A stretch of DNA of 64,000 bases, from contig JAQXOR010000127.1 in assembly GCA_029099805.1 (NCBI GenBank), positions 1 to 64,000 of the forward strand. Reading direction: 5' to 3'. The position numbers and the translations under genes were made by a program. Under the pieces are notes generated by a model. The model ran no database searches and was not told the origin of the DNA. It worked only from the letters and a program-made list of their open reading frames with translations. Of this stretch, positions 16,653 to 25,684 are shown piece by piece (the stretch's first letter is position 1; every line of letters begins with the position of its first letter). The stretch comes from Lachnospiraceae bacterium. GTDB taxonomy: Bacteria > Bacillota > Clostridia > Lachnospirales > Lachnospiraceae.

Positions 16653-19289
16653 TTAGTACTTAAGCTCACCGTTGTTGGACTGAACGAAAGCCTTCCACTC
16701 GTCCTCGGTGTAGTTATACTTTAAGTATGGAATTCCACCACGACCCAGAATCGCATTGTAGTCTTCCACTACATAGAACGCCTGCTGGGTAAGTAAGAAC
16801 ATGGAACCATCCTGAAGCATCGGAATATAGTTGTAGGTCTGAAGAACAACGCCTTCAATACCGGCAAGAATGCTAAGTCTTGTTTCGGTATCTGCAATAC
16901 CCTCACCAAAGCAGTACTCAGTTCCGTCGATTTCAACGGTTGCACCGTTTAATGCATCGGACCATACCTTGATGCTGGTGGTAAGCTCCTTGTTGGAAGC
17001 CGGCTTATCAATACCTGCCACATTTACATTTAAGGTAAGCATTGCGGTAGAAGCATCAAACCACTTTGCATCATACTGATATGCCGGGTCGGTGTACAGT
17101 CTGGAAAGACCGAACGGATCCAGATTGGAACCGGTCCAGCCTGCAAGTGCGGTATCGGAAAGACCTGCCTTTAACTTGTTGCTCCACTCGGTACCATACG
17201 GTGCGGAGCAAACAAAGGAAACCTTGCCTTCAAACGGAGTACCTGTGGTAACATCCGCAAGCTTCTCATTTAAATAATCAAGCGTCTTATTAATGAAATC
17301 ACTGACTGCTGAAGCGGAATACTCAATACGAATCTCCTGATCGGACTTCCCGTCGTTATCCGCATCGGTAATATAACCAGCCTCAATTGCATCCTTAAAT
17401 GTCTGGGTGAAAAGCTCTTTTGCCTTTACCGGATCGTAACCGGTAATGGAAGCCACTGCATCATCAAGGCTTGCATACTTGGAAACATCAACACTGTAGA
17501 ATTCACAAAGAACCTTCTTGGCCTGCTCGGTGTCACGGTATCTTGCACCGGTCTCAGGATCGTAAATATAGGTGTTACCGATAAGTCCGTAACCGCCGGA
17601 ACGGGACGGAGAAATCGTAGTAGCAAGGAGCTCCTTATCATAGGTAACTGCGATTGCTCTTCTGAAGTTCTCAAGTGTCATGGTCTGTAAATCATATTTA
17701 CTTGTATCGAAGTCTGCAGCAGCCTCTCTCTCGTTGATTGCTTCCTTATTTCCGTTGAAAATAAAGAAGAATAGGGTATCTGCCGGAGAGGTATAAGCAT
17801 AATCGGAACCTCTGTAGGAAACATAATCATCTGCCTGTAAGCCGTAGGTCATGAGCTCACCCTTTAAGAACATCATCTTGTTCGTTGCTGCTTCGGCTAC
17901 TACCTGACAGTCAATCACATCGGTCTGGTACATTCTGTATACTTCACCGTCCTCCGGATCCATATAGATGTGCTGCTTATCAGTGTAACCATACCACTTC
18001 GGGTTTCTCTCAAGACGGAGTGCCTTATCGGTCTGATAGCTTACAAGGCTGTACGGACCGTAGGACATTGTTGTCTCAACACTGGTGTTATAGGTAGTGG
18101 TAACAGAACCGTTTACCTCACTCTTGCATGCCTCATAGTACGGCTCATATACAAGCCAGTTCGAGGTCAGGTGGTAGTAAAGGTTGAAGCCTGCCAGGGA
18201 CTTGCCGAGAACTAGCGTAATCTTGTAGTCATCGTTCTTGAAAAGACCAACATTCTCCCATGCATACTCATCATAGGTCTTGTTGAAGGAGATGTAGTAG
18301 CCAAGCTGCTCTCTGGTCTCGTTACCCCATACATCACTGTTTGTAAACGAGAAAAGTGCTGCAATCGTCTCATCCGTTACCGGTACATAATTGTCCTCAT
18401 CTGCTGCTGCGGAAAGAACATTCCAGCAGCCCTCATTCGGAACATAGCCTGCATCATGGTAACTAGAAAGGCTATTACCGCTCATCCATGCATACCCCTC
18501 AGCCAAACCAAAAAATGCGATTTCACCGTCTGCATTACGGTAAACGCCGTCATCGCCCTTAACCAGCTCATCCAGGGCATACTTCATTGCATCACCGTCG
18601 GTGGAGTTTGCTACATAAACGGTACGTCCGCCGTAGAAATAATTCTCGGCATTTGCAATACATAATGCACCGCTGAAGTAATCGGTTGCACGGTAGTTAA
18701 TCATCTTCGGATCAAGCAACTGCTGCATGGAGTAGATATAGGTATCTGCAGTAATCTTGGTGCCGTCTGCCCAGCATGCATCCTTATTTAACTCAATCTC
18801 ATATGCATAGCCCTTGGTAGCACTTTCCGGAATACCGAACTCCGGATGCGCAGCCTTAACAGACTCCGTCACATCCACAGGGTCACTGGCAGCCATCTCC
18901 GGAATAATCTTGTAACCGCTGTAATTCTCCTTACCCTCTACGGCATGAAGTTCATCGTTGAATACGATGTTATAAAGACCGGAGCTGATGAAATCTGCAA
19001 GATATGCATCATCATTGGTCTCGTAGTCATGCGGATTCCAGTAAGCCGGAAGTGTGGATACACTGTCCTTGTACACATACTGTTTGGAGTTAAGATCCCA
19101 TTCATTAATCTTGAGCTTCTGTACCGGGGTATCCCCCTGGGAATCTCCGGACTGATCATTACTTTGACTTGCTCCCTGTGTAGGAGTCGGGGTCGGTTTA
19201 CCATCGTCATTTTTCTTACAACCGACAAGAGAAACCACCATCATCGATGCAAGAAGAACAGACAATGCACGTTTAGAAAACTTTGTCAT
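16653..19289 (-). CDS. oppA: Oligopeptide-binding lipoprotein OppA (SBP family 5)
   Basis: Extracellular peptide receptor anchored by lipidation. A basic start and hydrophobic core lead to the lipobox LVGC (Cys24), then a Thr/Pro and Ser/Gln/Asp-rich linker. The SBP_bac_5 fold shows YEIELNKDACWADGTKITADTY (split here only by description; about residue 150) and a long C-terminal lobe. At 878 aa it is far larger than the ~540-600 aa norm, matching the large OppC and OppD. SD AAGGAGG and a perfect promoter precede it. It starts the operon oppABCDF-DUF3899-pepF. Confidence 0.93.
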   Translation of the reverse strand: MTKFSKRALSVLLASMMVVSLVGCKKNDDGKPTPTPTQGASQSNDQSGDSQGDTPVQKLKINEWDLNSKQYVYKDSVSTLPAYWNPHDYETNDDAYLADFISSGLYNIVFNDELHAVEGKENYSGYKIIPEMAASDPVDVTESVKAAHPEFGIPESATKGYAYEIELNKDACWADGTKITADTYIYSMQQLLDPKMINYRATDYFSGALCIANAENYFYGGRTVYVANSTDGDAMKYALDELVKGDDGVYRNADGEIAFFGLAEGYAWMSGNSLSSYHDAGYVPNEGCWNVLSAAADEDNYVPVTDETIAALFSFTNSDVWGNETREQLGYYISFNKTYDEYAWENVGLFKNDDYKITLVLGKSLAGFNLYYHLTSNWLVYEPYYEACKSEVNGSVTTTYNTSVETTMSYGPYSLVSYQTDKALRLERNPKWYGYTDKQHIYMDPEDGEVYRMYQTDVIDCQVVAEAATNKMMFLKGELMTYGLQADDYVSYRGSDYAYTSPADTLFFFIFNGNKEAINEREAAADFDTSKYDLQTMTLENFRRAIAVTYDKELLATTISPSRSGGYGLIGNTYIYDPETGARYRDTEQAKKVLCEFYSVDVSKYASLDDAVASITGYDPVKAKELFTQTFKDAIEAGYITDADNDGKSDQEIRIEYSASAVSDFINKTLDYLNEKLADVTTGTPFEGKVSFVCSAPYGTEWSNKLKAGLSDTALAGWTGSNLDPFGLSRLYTDPAYQYDAKWFDASTAMLTLNVNVAGIDKPASNKELTTSIKVWSDALNGATVEIDGTEYCFGEGIADTETRLSILAGIEGVVLQTYNYIPMLQDGSMFLLTQQAFYVVEDYNAILGRGGIPYLKYNYTEDEWKAFVQSNNGELKY

Positions 19290-19381
19290 AAAATGTCCTC
19301 CTTTATCCTTTGCTCTTTGTAAATCTTATCGTACACCGTAGAAAAAAGCACACAATACATTTTCAAAAAGCACTGAATAGA

Positions 19382-19410
19382 ATTATATACGAAAGCACCA
19401 TTCTTGTCAA
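19382..19410 (-). promoter_or_regulatory. SigA promoter of the opp operon
   Basis: Consensus TTGACA (19405-19410), 17-base spacer, TATAAT (19382-19387) on the minus strand. The -35 box overlaps the mutS stop codon. The leader to oppA is about 85 bases. Confidence 0.88.
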
Positions 19411-22079
19411 GTTTTTGTCAGCTTTTTCGCCTGCTCCTGCAGTTGATACAACAGATTCAGCGCATCAATCGGCGTCATCATGGAAAGATTCAGCTCCGCC
19501 AGCGTCTTTGTAATACCGGCATCCTCGGATTCCTCGGTCCCGAACATCGTCATCTGACCGCTCATGGTATCCTTATCTGCCTTTGCCGACTTTGTTTTTG
19601 TAACCTGCTTTACTTCGATTTGAGACGCATTTTTCGTAATATCGCGCTCCGCCAGCTCGTCCGCAATCTCTCTTGCTCTTGCCAGCACCGTACCCGGCAC
19701 TCCGGCAAGCTTTGCCACCTGAATCCCGTAGCTTTTGTCCGCTCCGCCCGGAATTATCTTACGCAAGAAAACAATGTCCTCTCCCTGTTCCTTCACGGCA
19801 ATACAATAATTGTGTACGGAAGCAAGCTTTCCCTCCAGCTCCGTCAGCTCATGGTAATGGGTCGCAAAAAGTGCTTTGGCCCCGATGAGCTTCGGGTCCG
19901 CAATATGCTCTACTACCGCCCACGCAATACTGAGTCCGTCAAAGGTACTCGTGCCTCTTCCGATTTCATCCAGAATCAAAAGACTGTTTCTCGTTGCATT
20001 CCGAAGAATATTCGCCACCTCGGTCATTTCCACCATAAAGGTACTTTGTCCGGAAGCAAGGTCATCCGATGCCCCGACACGGGTAAAAATACGGTCGCAG
20101 ATACCGATATCCGCTTCTTTTGCCGGCACAAAGCTGCCAAGCTGTGCCATCAGCACAATTAACGCCGTCTGGCGCATATAGGTGGACTTCCCCGCCATGT
20201 TCGGACCGGTAATCACAGCAATCCGTTTATCCTGATTGTCAAGATACGTATCATTTTCCACAAACATATCATTCGGAATCATCTGTTCCACAACCGGATG
20301 CCTGCCGCCGGTAATATTTATTACACCTTCCTTGTTAATGTGCGGACGCACAAAACGGTTCTTTTCCGCAACGGTAGCAAGGGAAGCAAACATATCGAGC
20401 CACGCAACTGCCTTTGCGGTCTGCTTAATGCGGATAACCTCTGCAGCGACGGCATCACGCACCTCTGTAAACAAAGAATATTCCAATGAAAACAGCTTGT
20501 CCTCCGCTCCTAAAATATCCTCCTCAAGCTTCTTTAATTCCTCCGTGGTATATCGCTCCGCATTTGTCAGGGTCTGCTTTCTGATCCAGGTCTGCGGCAC
20601 CAGATTCTGATAAGAGTTGGTGACTTCAAAATAATAGCCGAATACCCGGTTAAACTTAATCTTTAAATTCTTAATACCGGTAGCCTCACGCTCCCGTTCC
20701 TCTACCTCTGCAAGCCAGCCCTTACCCTCGGTCTTCGCAAGACGCAGACGATCTACTTCTTCATTATAACCGCTCTTTATAATACTGCCTTCCTTTACGG
20801 TCAAAGGAGCATCCGGGTCAATGGAAGCTTCAATCAACTCGCTCAAATCGGACAAGGTATCCAAATCCTCGTTAATCTTTTTCAAAAGCGGTGCCTCCAA
20901 ATCGGAAAGCAGGGTCTTAATCGGAGGAAGCATGGACAGCGAAGTCTGGAACGCAAGCATATCTCTCGGATTGGCAGAGCGATATGTCACACGGCTTAAT
21001 AACCGTTCCAAATCATAGACGGCATTTAAGTACTCTCTTAGCTCTGCTCTCGTAATTCCGTTTTCCTTTAATTCCTCAACCGCCGTCAGACGGTCATTAA
21101 TCTCCTCCTTTTCCAAAAGCGGCTGTTCAATACAGCTGCGAAGAAGTCTTGCTCCCATCGCAGTTTTTGTCTTATCCAACACCCAGAGCAGAGAACCTCT
21201 TTTCTGTTTTTCCCGAAGCGTTTCCGTCAGCTCCAGATTTCTTCTGGTGCTGCTGTCCAATATCATGTACTTTCCGGTCACATAAGTCTGAAGTGCAGTG
21301 ATATGCTCCATCGATGTCTTCTGCGTCTCCTTCAGATACTGCATCACCGCTCCGGCAGCAATGCCTCCGAGCGGAAAATCCGTAAGTCCCAGACCGGCTA
21401 ACGTCCCCACTTTAAAATGAGTCATCAGTGCACGTGCACAGGCTTCTCCGTCAAAGAAACGCTCCTCCAGGACTTCTGCCGCCATGTGATATCTGCTCTT
21501 AAACTCTTCTAAATCAACTCCGCTCATACAAAAAGCAGCATTAGAAATAAGCTCGGAAGGAGCAAATTTCGTAATTTCATCAATTACCTTTCTGGCCTCA
21601 TCCACCTCAGTAACATAATAATCACCGGTCGTAACATCAACCGCAGAAATTCCGAAGGCATCCCCGCTGTAATAAATCCCCATCAGATAATTATTCTTAC
21701 CTTCGTCCAAATTTTGCGTATTTAAGTTTGTCCCCGGTGTTACCACGCGGATTACCTCACGCTTTACGATCCCCTTTGCAAGCTTCGGGTCCTCTACCTG
21801 CTCGCAGATTGCCACACGGTATCCCTTTGCCACCAGACGGTTTATGTAAGTATCGGCAGCATGAAACGGTACACCGCACATCGGTGCACGTTCCGGAAGG
21901 CCACAGCTTTTCCCGGTCAGGGTAAGCTCCAGCTCTCTGGAAACCTTTACCGCGTCCTCAAAAAACATTTCATAAAAGTCACCCAGTCTGTAAAATAAAA
22001 TGCAATCGCCGTAAGCATCCTTCATTTCCAAATAATGCTGCATCATCGGCGTAACCTGCTCATAAATTTCCTTATCCAT
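19407..22079 (-). CDS. mutS: DNA mismatch repair protein MutS
   Basis: Mismatch-recognition ATPase. The N-terminal mismatch-binding motif is in LGDFYEMFFEDA (Phe and Glu, about 32-43). Connector, lever and clamp domains follow, then the ATPase with Walker A GPNMAGKSTYMRQ (about 615-627), the DDLASGQSTFMVEM loop, Walker B LLILDEIGRGTSTFDG and ATHYHEL. At 890 aa it is full-length MutS1 with a C-terminal tail. SD AAGGAG is six bases before ATG. It is the third gene of an operon after a membrane MutS paralog and rnhA (9 bases from rnhA). Confidence 0.98.
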   Translation of the reverse strand: MDKEIYEQVTPMMQHYLEMKDAYGDCILFYRLGDFYEMFFEDAVKVSRELELTLTGKSCGLPERAPMCGVPFHAADTYINRLVAKGYRVAICEQVEDPKLAKGIVKREVIRVVTPGTNLNTQNLDEGKNNYLMGIYYSGDAFGISAVDVTTGDYYVTEVDEARKVIDEITKFAPSELISNAAFCMSGVDLEEFKSRYHMAAEVLEERFFDGEACARALMTHFKVGTLAGLGLTDFPLGGIAAGAVMQYLKETQKTSMEHITALQTYVTGKYMILDSSTRRNLELTETLREKQKRGSLLWVLDKTKTAMGARLLRSCIEQPLLEKEEINDRLTAVEELKENGITRAELREYLNAVYDLERLLSRVTYRSANPRDMLAFQTSLSMLPPIKTLLSDLEAPLLKKINEDLDTLSDLSELIEASIDPDAPLTVKEGSIIKSGYNEEVDRLRLAKTEGKGWLAEVEEREREATGIKNLKIKFNRVFGYYFEVTNSYQNLVPQTWIRKQTLTNAERYTTEELKKLEEDILGAEDKLFSLEYSLFTEVRDAVAAEVIRIKQTAKAVAWLDMFASLATVAEKNRFVRPHINKEGVINITGGRHPVVEQMIPNDMFVENDTYLDNQDKRIAVITGPNMAGKSTYMRQTALIVLMAQLGSFVPAKEADIGICDRIFTRVGASDDLASGQSTFMVEMTEVANILRNATRNSLLILDEIGRGTSTFDGLSIAWAVVEHIADPKLIGAKALFATHYHELTELEGKLASVHNYCIAVKEQGEDIVFLRKIIPGGADKSYGIQVAKLAGVPGTVLARAREIADELAERDITKNASQIEVKQVTKTKSAKADKDTMSGQMTMFGTEESEDAGITKTLAELNLSMMTPIDALNLLYQLQEQAKKLTKT

Positions 22080-22088
22080 TTTGTCTCC

Positions 22089-22571
22089 TTAGTCCTCCAG
22101 ACCTTCATCAACCATCAGAACAGCTCCGTCGGCAGCAGTGGTGGCAAGCTCATCACACCGCTCGTTCTGCGGGTGTCCCGCATGGCCCTTTACCCAGAAA
22201 AACTGTACTTTATGGGGCTCCATTGCCAGAAGCAGCCGTTTCCAAAGGTCCACATTTTTCACAGGCTCATTTTTTCCGCGTTTCCAGCCCTTTTTCATCC
22301 AGCCTTCCAGCCAGTGTTCGTTAAACGCCTTTACCAGATACTGGGAGTCGGAATACACCTCCACCTCACAGGGCTTTGTTAACGCCTCAAAGCCGACAAT
22401 TGCAGCCATCAGCTCCATGCGGTTATTCGTCGTCCGTACATAGCCGCCGGAATATTCTCTCAAATGCTCCGTACCATCCTTCATGATACAGGAAAGCACT
22501 GTTCCGTACCCTCCCGGACCGTCCGGGTTTCCTCTTGCCGCTCCGTCCGTATACATTGTTACCTTCATCAT
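22089..22571 (-). CDS. rnhA: Ribonuclease HI
   Basis: Degrades the RNA strand of RNA:DNA hybrids. The catalytic acids are visible: Asp in YTDGAARGNP, Glu in NRMELMAAI, Asp in YSDSQYL and the late Asp in ERCDELA; the basic handle WLEGWMKKGWKRG is also present. I chose the internal ATG that overlaps the TGA of the upstream gene (ATGA) and has GGGGGAATGG as SD, giving 160 aa, over an ATG two codons earlier. It lies in an operon with two MutS-family genes. Confidence 0.94.
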   Translation of the reverse strand: MMKVTMYTDGAARGNPDGPGGYGTVLSCIMKDGTEHLREYSGGYVRTTNNRMELMAAIVGFEALTKPCEVEVYSDSQYLVKAFNEHWLEGWMKKGWKRGKNEPVKNVDLWKRLLLAMEPHKVQFFWVKGHAGHPQNERCDELATTAADGAVLMVDEGLED

Positions 22572-24307
22572 TTCCATTCCCCCGTTTTCAGAAAATGCTC
22601 TGCCGAAGCCTCGGCGCGTTCAATTACCTCATCCGGATACCCTAACATCCGAAGAAGCTTAATCGCATTCCGGGAGGTAGCCCTTCCCTCATGCAACAAA
22701 TAATCAAACTCAACCTGATGATTCGTCACTGTTTCTTCAAAATGATAATTGTCACAGCCCTGCTCCAAAAGATACGTCAATTCAATATCGTGGGTAGCCG
22801 CAAAACAGATGGTACGTTCTCCTGCAAGACCTGCAAGCACCTCTCTTGATGCCGCAATCCGTTCTACCGTATTCGTTCCGCGAAGCACCTCATCCACAAA
22901 GCATAACGTACAGACCGGCGCCTTTGCCGCCTCAAACATACGCTTTAGGGACTTTATCTCCACAATAAAATAGCTTTCGCTCTCCTGCATATTGTCACGA
23001 AGTGCCATAGAGGACAAAATCTGAAAATAAGAAGCACGGTAAGAGCCTGCCGGGACAGTATGAATCGTCTGGGCAAGTAAAGCTCCGATTGCCACAGATT
23101 TTAAAAAGGTCGATTTTCCGGAGGCATTGGAGCCGGTAAGCAGTACACTCCGGTTTGTCCGGATAGAATTCTTAACCGGATGCTCAAGCAGCGGGTGATA
23201 AAGTTCCTCTGCCTCATAATAAGGTACCGGAATTACCCCCGTATCCCTTCCCTTATCCGACGGTGTGTGAACCTGTTCCCACTCCGGATTGGGAAGGCTG
23301 TCTGAAAGAAGCTCCGGTACACAGTATCCATCCTCTCCAAGAAAGGCACGGAACGATGCAACCGAACAAAGGGCATCCAGATATCCTACCGTTTCATACA
23401 GCTGATTCAAATCAGCGACATGCTTATCATAAATCTTAAGCATCGAATTAAATTTTATCAGGTCAATATGAAACAGCATCCGCAGGTATGAGACCAGCAT
23501 ATCCATCATATCGCCGGTTGGCTTTCTGCTTCCGATAATCCAAAAATTACGCTTAAATGATTGAAAATGCCTGTTCAGGGATTTCATACGCTCCGTATAA
23601 AGCGAAAGCTCGGGAACCGCAAGCTTTGCCATATCTTCTGTCGCATATAAAAGCCGGATAAGATACGTAACCGTACTTAAATAAGCATCCAGCTCACCCT
23701 TTCGTTTCATATAAGAGGTAAGATTCCAGATAATTACCGCGCAGGTAGCAACAATTCCAACCGAAGGCATCAGAAAAGCAGAAACAACAGCCGCCGCCAA
23801 CATAATAACAGCAAGATAATGCGGCAGATTCGACTCACGCTTTATATTCTTAATATAGTTCATACACTCGTACACAGACAGCTTACTGTTCTTTCCTATC
23901 TGATACAGCGCCTCCTGCACATCAACACGCATTTCCTCGTTATTCTGAAAAAAGGAAATCAGCCGTTCACGTTCCTCCATCTCCTCTGCAGAAAACTGAG
24001 GCTGATGAAGCATCGCATAGAGATATTCCTCTCCCATTGCACTCACGGTGCGGTTCATTACCATAAACAGTTCGTCTAACTCCAGGTCATTCCAGGTAAT
24101 CGAATCTATGTCACATGCATCCCTTTTTATTGCCTCATAATAGCTTAATAAGGACTTCATCTTTTCCGGCGTATACTCCTGTTCGGAAACCGTGCCGAAT
24201 TCTTCGCGAAGTCTTTGTCTGACGACTCGTCTGTACTTCTTCTTATCGTAAATCCCCTTCCCTACAAGAAAAAGAACAACTGTTACTCCAATCACAAGAT
24301 ATTCCAT
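22568..24307 (-). CDS. Membrane-anchored MutS-family ATPase
   Basis: A MutS-related ATPase distinct from MutS1 and MutS2. An N-terminal helix (about 3-18) and a hydrophobic pair near 165-200 suggest membrane attachment; no mismatch-binding domain I is present. The clamp/ATPase part has Walker A TGSNASGKSTFLKS, the loop DNMQESESYF, Walker B LCFVDEVLRGTNTVER and AATHDIELT. Start: ATG after GAGGAA; the upstream in-frame GTG falls inside that SD. Translational coupling to rnhA (ATGA overlap). No experimentally known role is available to me; a repair or recombination function is plausible only by family and context. Confidence 0.85.
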   Translation of the reverse strand: MEYLVIGVTVVLFLVGKGIYDKKKYRRVVRQRLREEFGTVSEQEYTPEKMKSLLSYYEAIKRDACDIDSITWNDLELDELFMVMNRTVSAMGEEYLYAMLHQPQFSAEEMEERERLISFFQNNEEMRVDVQEALYQIGKNSKLSVYECMNYIKNIKRESNLPHYLAVIMLAAAVVSAFLMPSVGIVATCAVIIWNLTSYMKRKGELDAYLSTVTYLIRLLYATEDMAKLAVPELSLYTERMKSLNRHFQSFKRNFWIIGSRKPTGDMMDMLVSYLRMLFHIDLIKFNSMLKIYDKHVADLNQLYETVGYLDALCSVASFRAFLGEDGYCVPELLSDSLPNPEWEQVHTPSDKGRDTGVIPVPYYEAEELYHPLLEHPVKNSIRTNRSVLLTGSNASGKSTFLKSVAIGALLAQTIHTVPAGSYRASYFQILSSMALRDNMQESESYFIVEIKSLKRMFEAAKAPVCTLCFVDEVLRGTNTVERIAASREVLAGLAGERTICFAATHDIELTYLLEQGCDNYHFEETVTNHQVEFDYLLHEGRATSRNAIKLLRMLGYPDEVIERAEASAEHFLKTGEWK

Positions 24308-24344
24308 ATGGTTCCTCACTTTTTCATAGAATTATACAAGATAA

Positions 24345-24373
24345 AGTATAGTCAGATGGAAATGAAAAGTCAA
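24345..24373 (-). promoter_or_regulatory. SigA promoter of the MutS-paralog/rnhA/mutS operon
   Basis: TTGACT (24368-24373), 17-base spacer, TATACT (24345-24350) on the minus strand, about 38 bases upstream of the ATG and just after the terminator of the preceding gene. Confidence 0.75.
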
Positions 24374-24382
24374 GGAATTACC

Positions 24383-24422
24383 TAAAAAAATACCGCGCAC
24401 TGTATTTACATACAATGCGCGG
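24383..24422 (-). terminator. Intrinsic terminator after the NlpC/P60 gene
   Basis: Stem CCGCGCATTGTA with TACAGTGCGCGG (one mismatch or wobble) at 24393-24422, followed on the minus strand by TATTTTTTTAGG. It is a textbook rho-independent terminator 22 bases after the stop codon. Confidence 0.92.
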
Positions 24423-24443
24423 CTATTCGGATACCTTCTCGCA

Positions 24444-25526
24444 TTAATCCCAAATTACTCTTGCGTACTTGTATACGGTACGATAGTTTACATTAGAAAT
24501 CTCTACGCCGTTATTTGCATGGATAATCTTACCGTTTCCGATATAGATTGCCACATGGTCTACCACTCCGGTTCTCAAATTGTGATAAAATACCAAATCG
24601 CCGGCCTTTGCTTCCGATCTGGAAATCATACTATACGTTCTTGCCATCTCTCTCGAAGTACGTGGCATAGAAGCACCGTAACCAAACTGCGTAAATACCT
24701 GCTTTACGAAACCGGAACAGTCCACACCTCTTGATAAGCTGTTACCGCCCCATACATAAGGAGTACCGAGATACTTCATGGCAAAATCAATCATATTGGT
24801 ACGAAGCTGGGACACCCCGTCACCGTAGCTGCTGCTTTCTACTGCTTCCTTATACTTATACGCAACCGTAACAAACTCGGAGCTGACATATGCCTCAACG
24901 TTCTTCTCTGCATCGTTGTTCCACTCAATCTGAACAAAGGTCTTTGCTTCCGGGTCATTCTTACTGATTACAACCTCTTTTACAACCTTAAAGCTCTCGC
25001 CGCCTTTTACCTTTGCGATTATATTATCGGCTGTCGTATCCGGAGTGGAACGGACATTCAGATTGACAATTCCCCTGTTTACCGTTGCTGTCAAGGTTCC
25101 AAGACTCTCTGCAAGCTTTACGGCCTCATTGCCCATAATAAGGTACTCCGTAGAGCAATATCCCTTTACACTGCCGGAGGTAATCTTTGCCCAGCCGTTC
25201 TCTACAGACTCTATAATACAATGTGCATTTTTACCAAGCTTGCCGATACGGGAATAGTTGGTTCCCGGACCGCTTCTGACATTTAATGCATCTGTAACAT
25301 TTGCAAATGCAATCCCTTCCGGAACTTCAACCTTAGAAAAAAGCTCAGTTGTATCGTCTTTATTTTCCTCTGCAGCCACCGTAAAAAAGTCACTGGATAC
25401 CACAGAAAACCCGCCAAGCGCATTACCGCCGGTAACAACCGCAGCTTGTGCTGTTGCAGCGACTCCGGATAAGGATATCACTGTACCAAAAAACAAAGCA
25501 AGCACTGCTCCATGCTTCACTCTCAT
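24444..25526 (-). CDS. Secreted SH3 - NlpC/P60 cell-wall endopeptidase
   Basis: Probable peptidoglycan gamma-D-Glu-diamino acid endopeptidase. A signal peptide (about 1-30, ending near AQAA) is followed by two bacterial SH3 domains (ALNVRSGPGTNYSRIGKLG about 90; LNVRSTPDTTADN about 160) and a C-terminal NlpC/P60 domain with GVDCSGFVKQVF (catalytic Cys), DHVAIYIG (His) and IIHANN (third residue). The ATG chosen has GGAGG eight bases upstream; the ORF-extending TTG is inside that SD. It has its own promoter and terminator, so it is monocistronic. Confidence 0.93.
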   Translation of the reverse strand: MRVKHGAVLALFFGTVISLSGVAATAQAAVVTGGNALGGFSVVSSDFFTVAAEENKDDTTELFSKVEVPEGIAFANVTDALNVRSGPGTNYSRIGKLGKNAHCIIESVENGWAKITSGSVKGYCSTEYLIMGNEAVKLAESLGTLTATVNRGIVNLNVRSTPDTTADNIIAKVKGGESFKVVKEVVISKNDPEAKTFVQIEWNNDAEKNVEAYVSSEFVTVAYKYKEAVESSSYGDGVSQLRTNMIDFAMKYLGTPYVWGGNSLSRGVDCSGFVKQVFTQFGYGASMPRTSREMARTYSMISRSEAKAGDLVFYHNLRTGVVDHVAIYIGNGKIIHANNGVEISNVNYRTVYKYARVIWD

Positions 25527-25593
25527 CAAAAGTACCTCCAAACTTACAATCTATACAAATGTTACATAATTGTTAAATTTTATTACACGGCTA

Positions 25594-25622
25594 ATTATAG
25601 CAAGACTGTATGTTATTGTCAA
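25594..25622 (-). promoter_or_regulatory. SigA promoter of the NlpC/P60 gene
   Basis: Perfect TTGACA (25617-25622), 17-base spacer, TATAAT (25594-25599) on the minus strand, about 68 bases before the ATG. Confidence 0.88.
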
Positions 25623-25684
25623 TATTGTAATGAAATATTTTTTATCTTTGCGGTACTTTTAGACATATTTGCCAAAAAAACGAC

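Noticed and set aside
19404-20162. 252-codon plus-strand ORF opposite mutS
   Set aside because: Antisense to the MutS ATPase domain; shadow frame.
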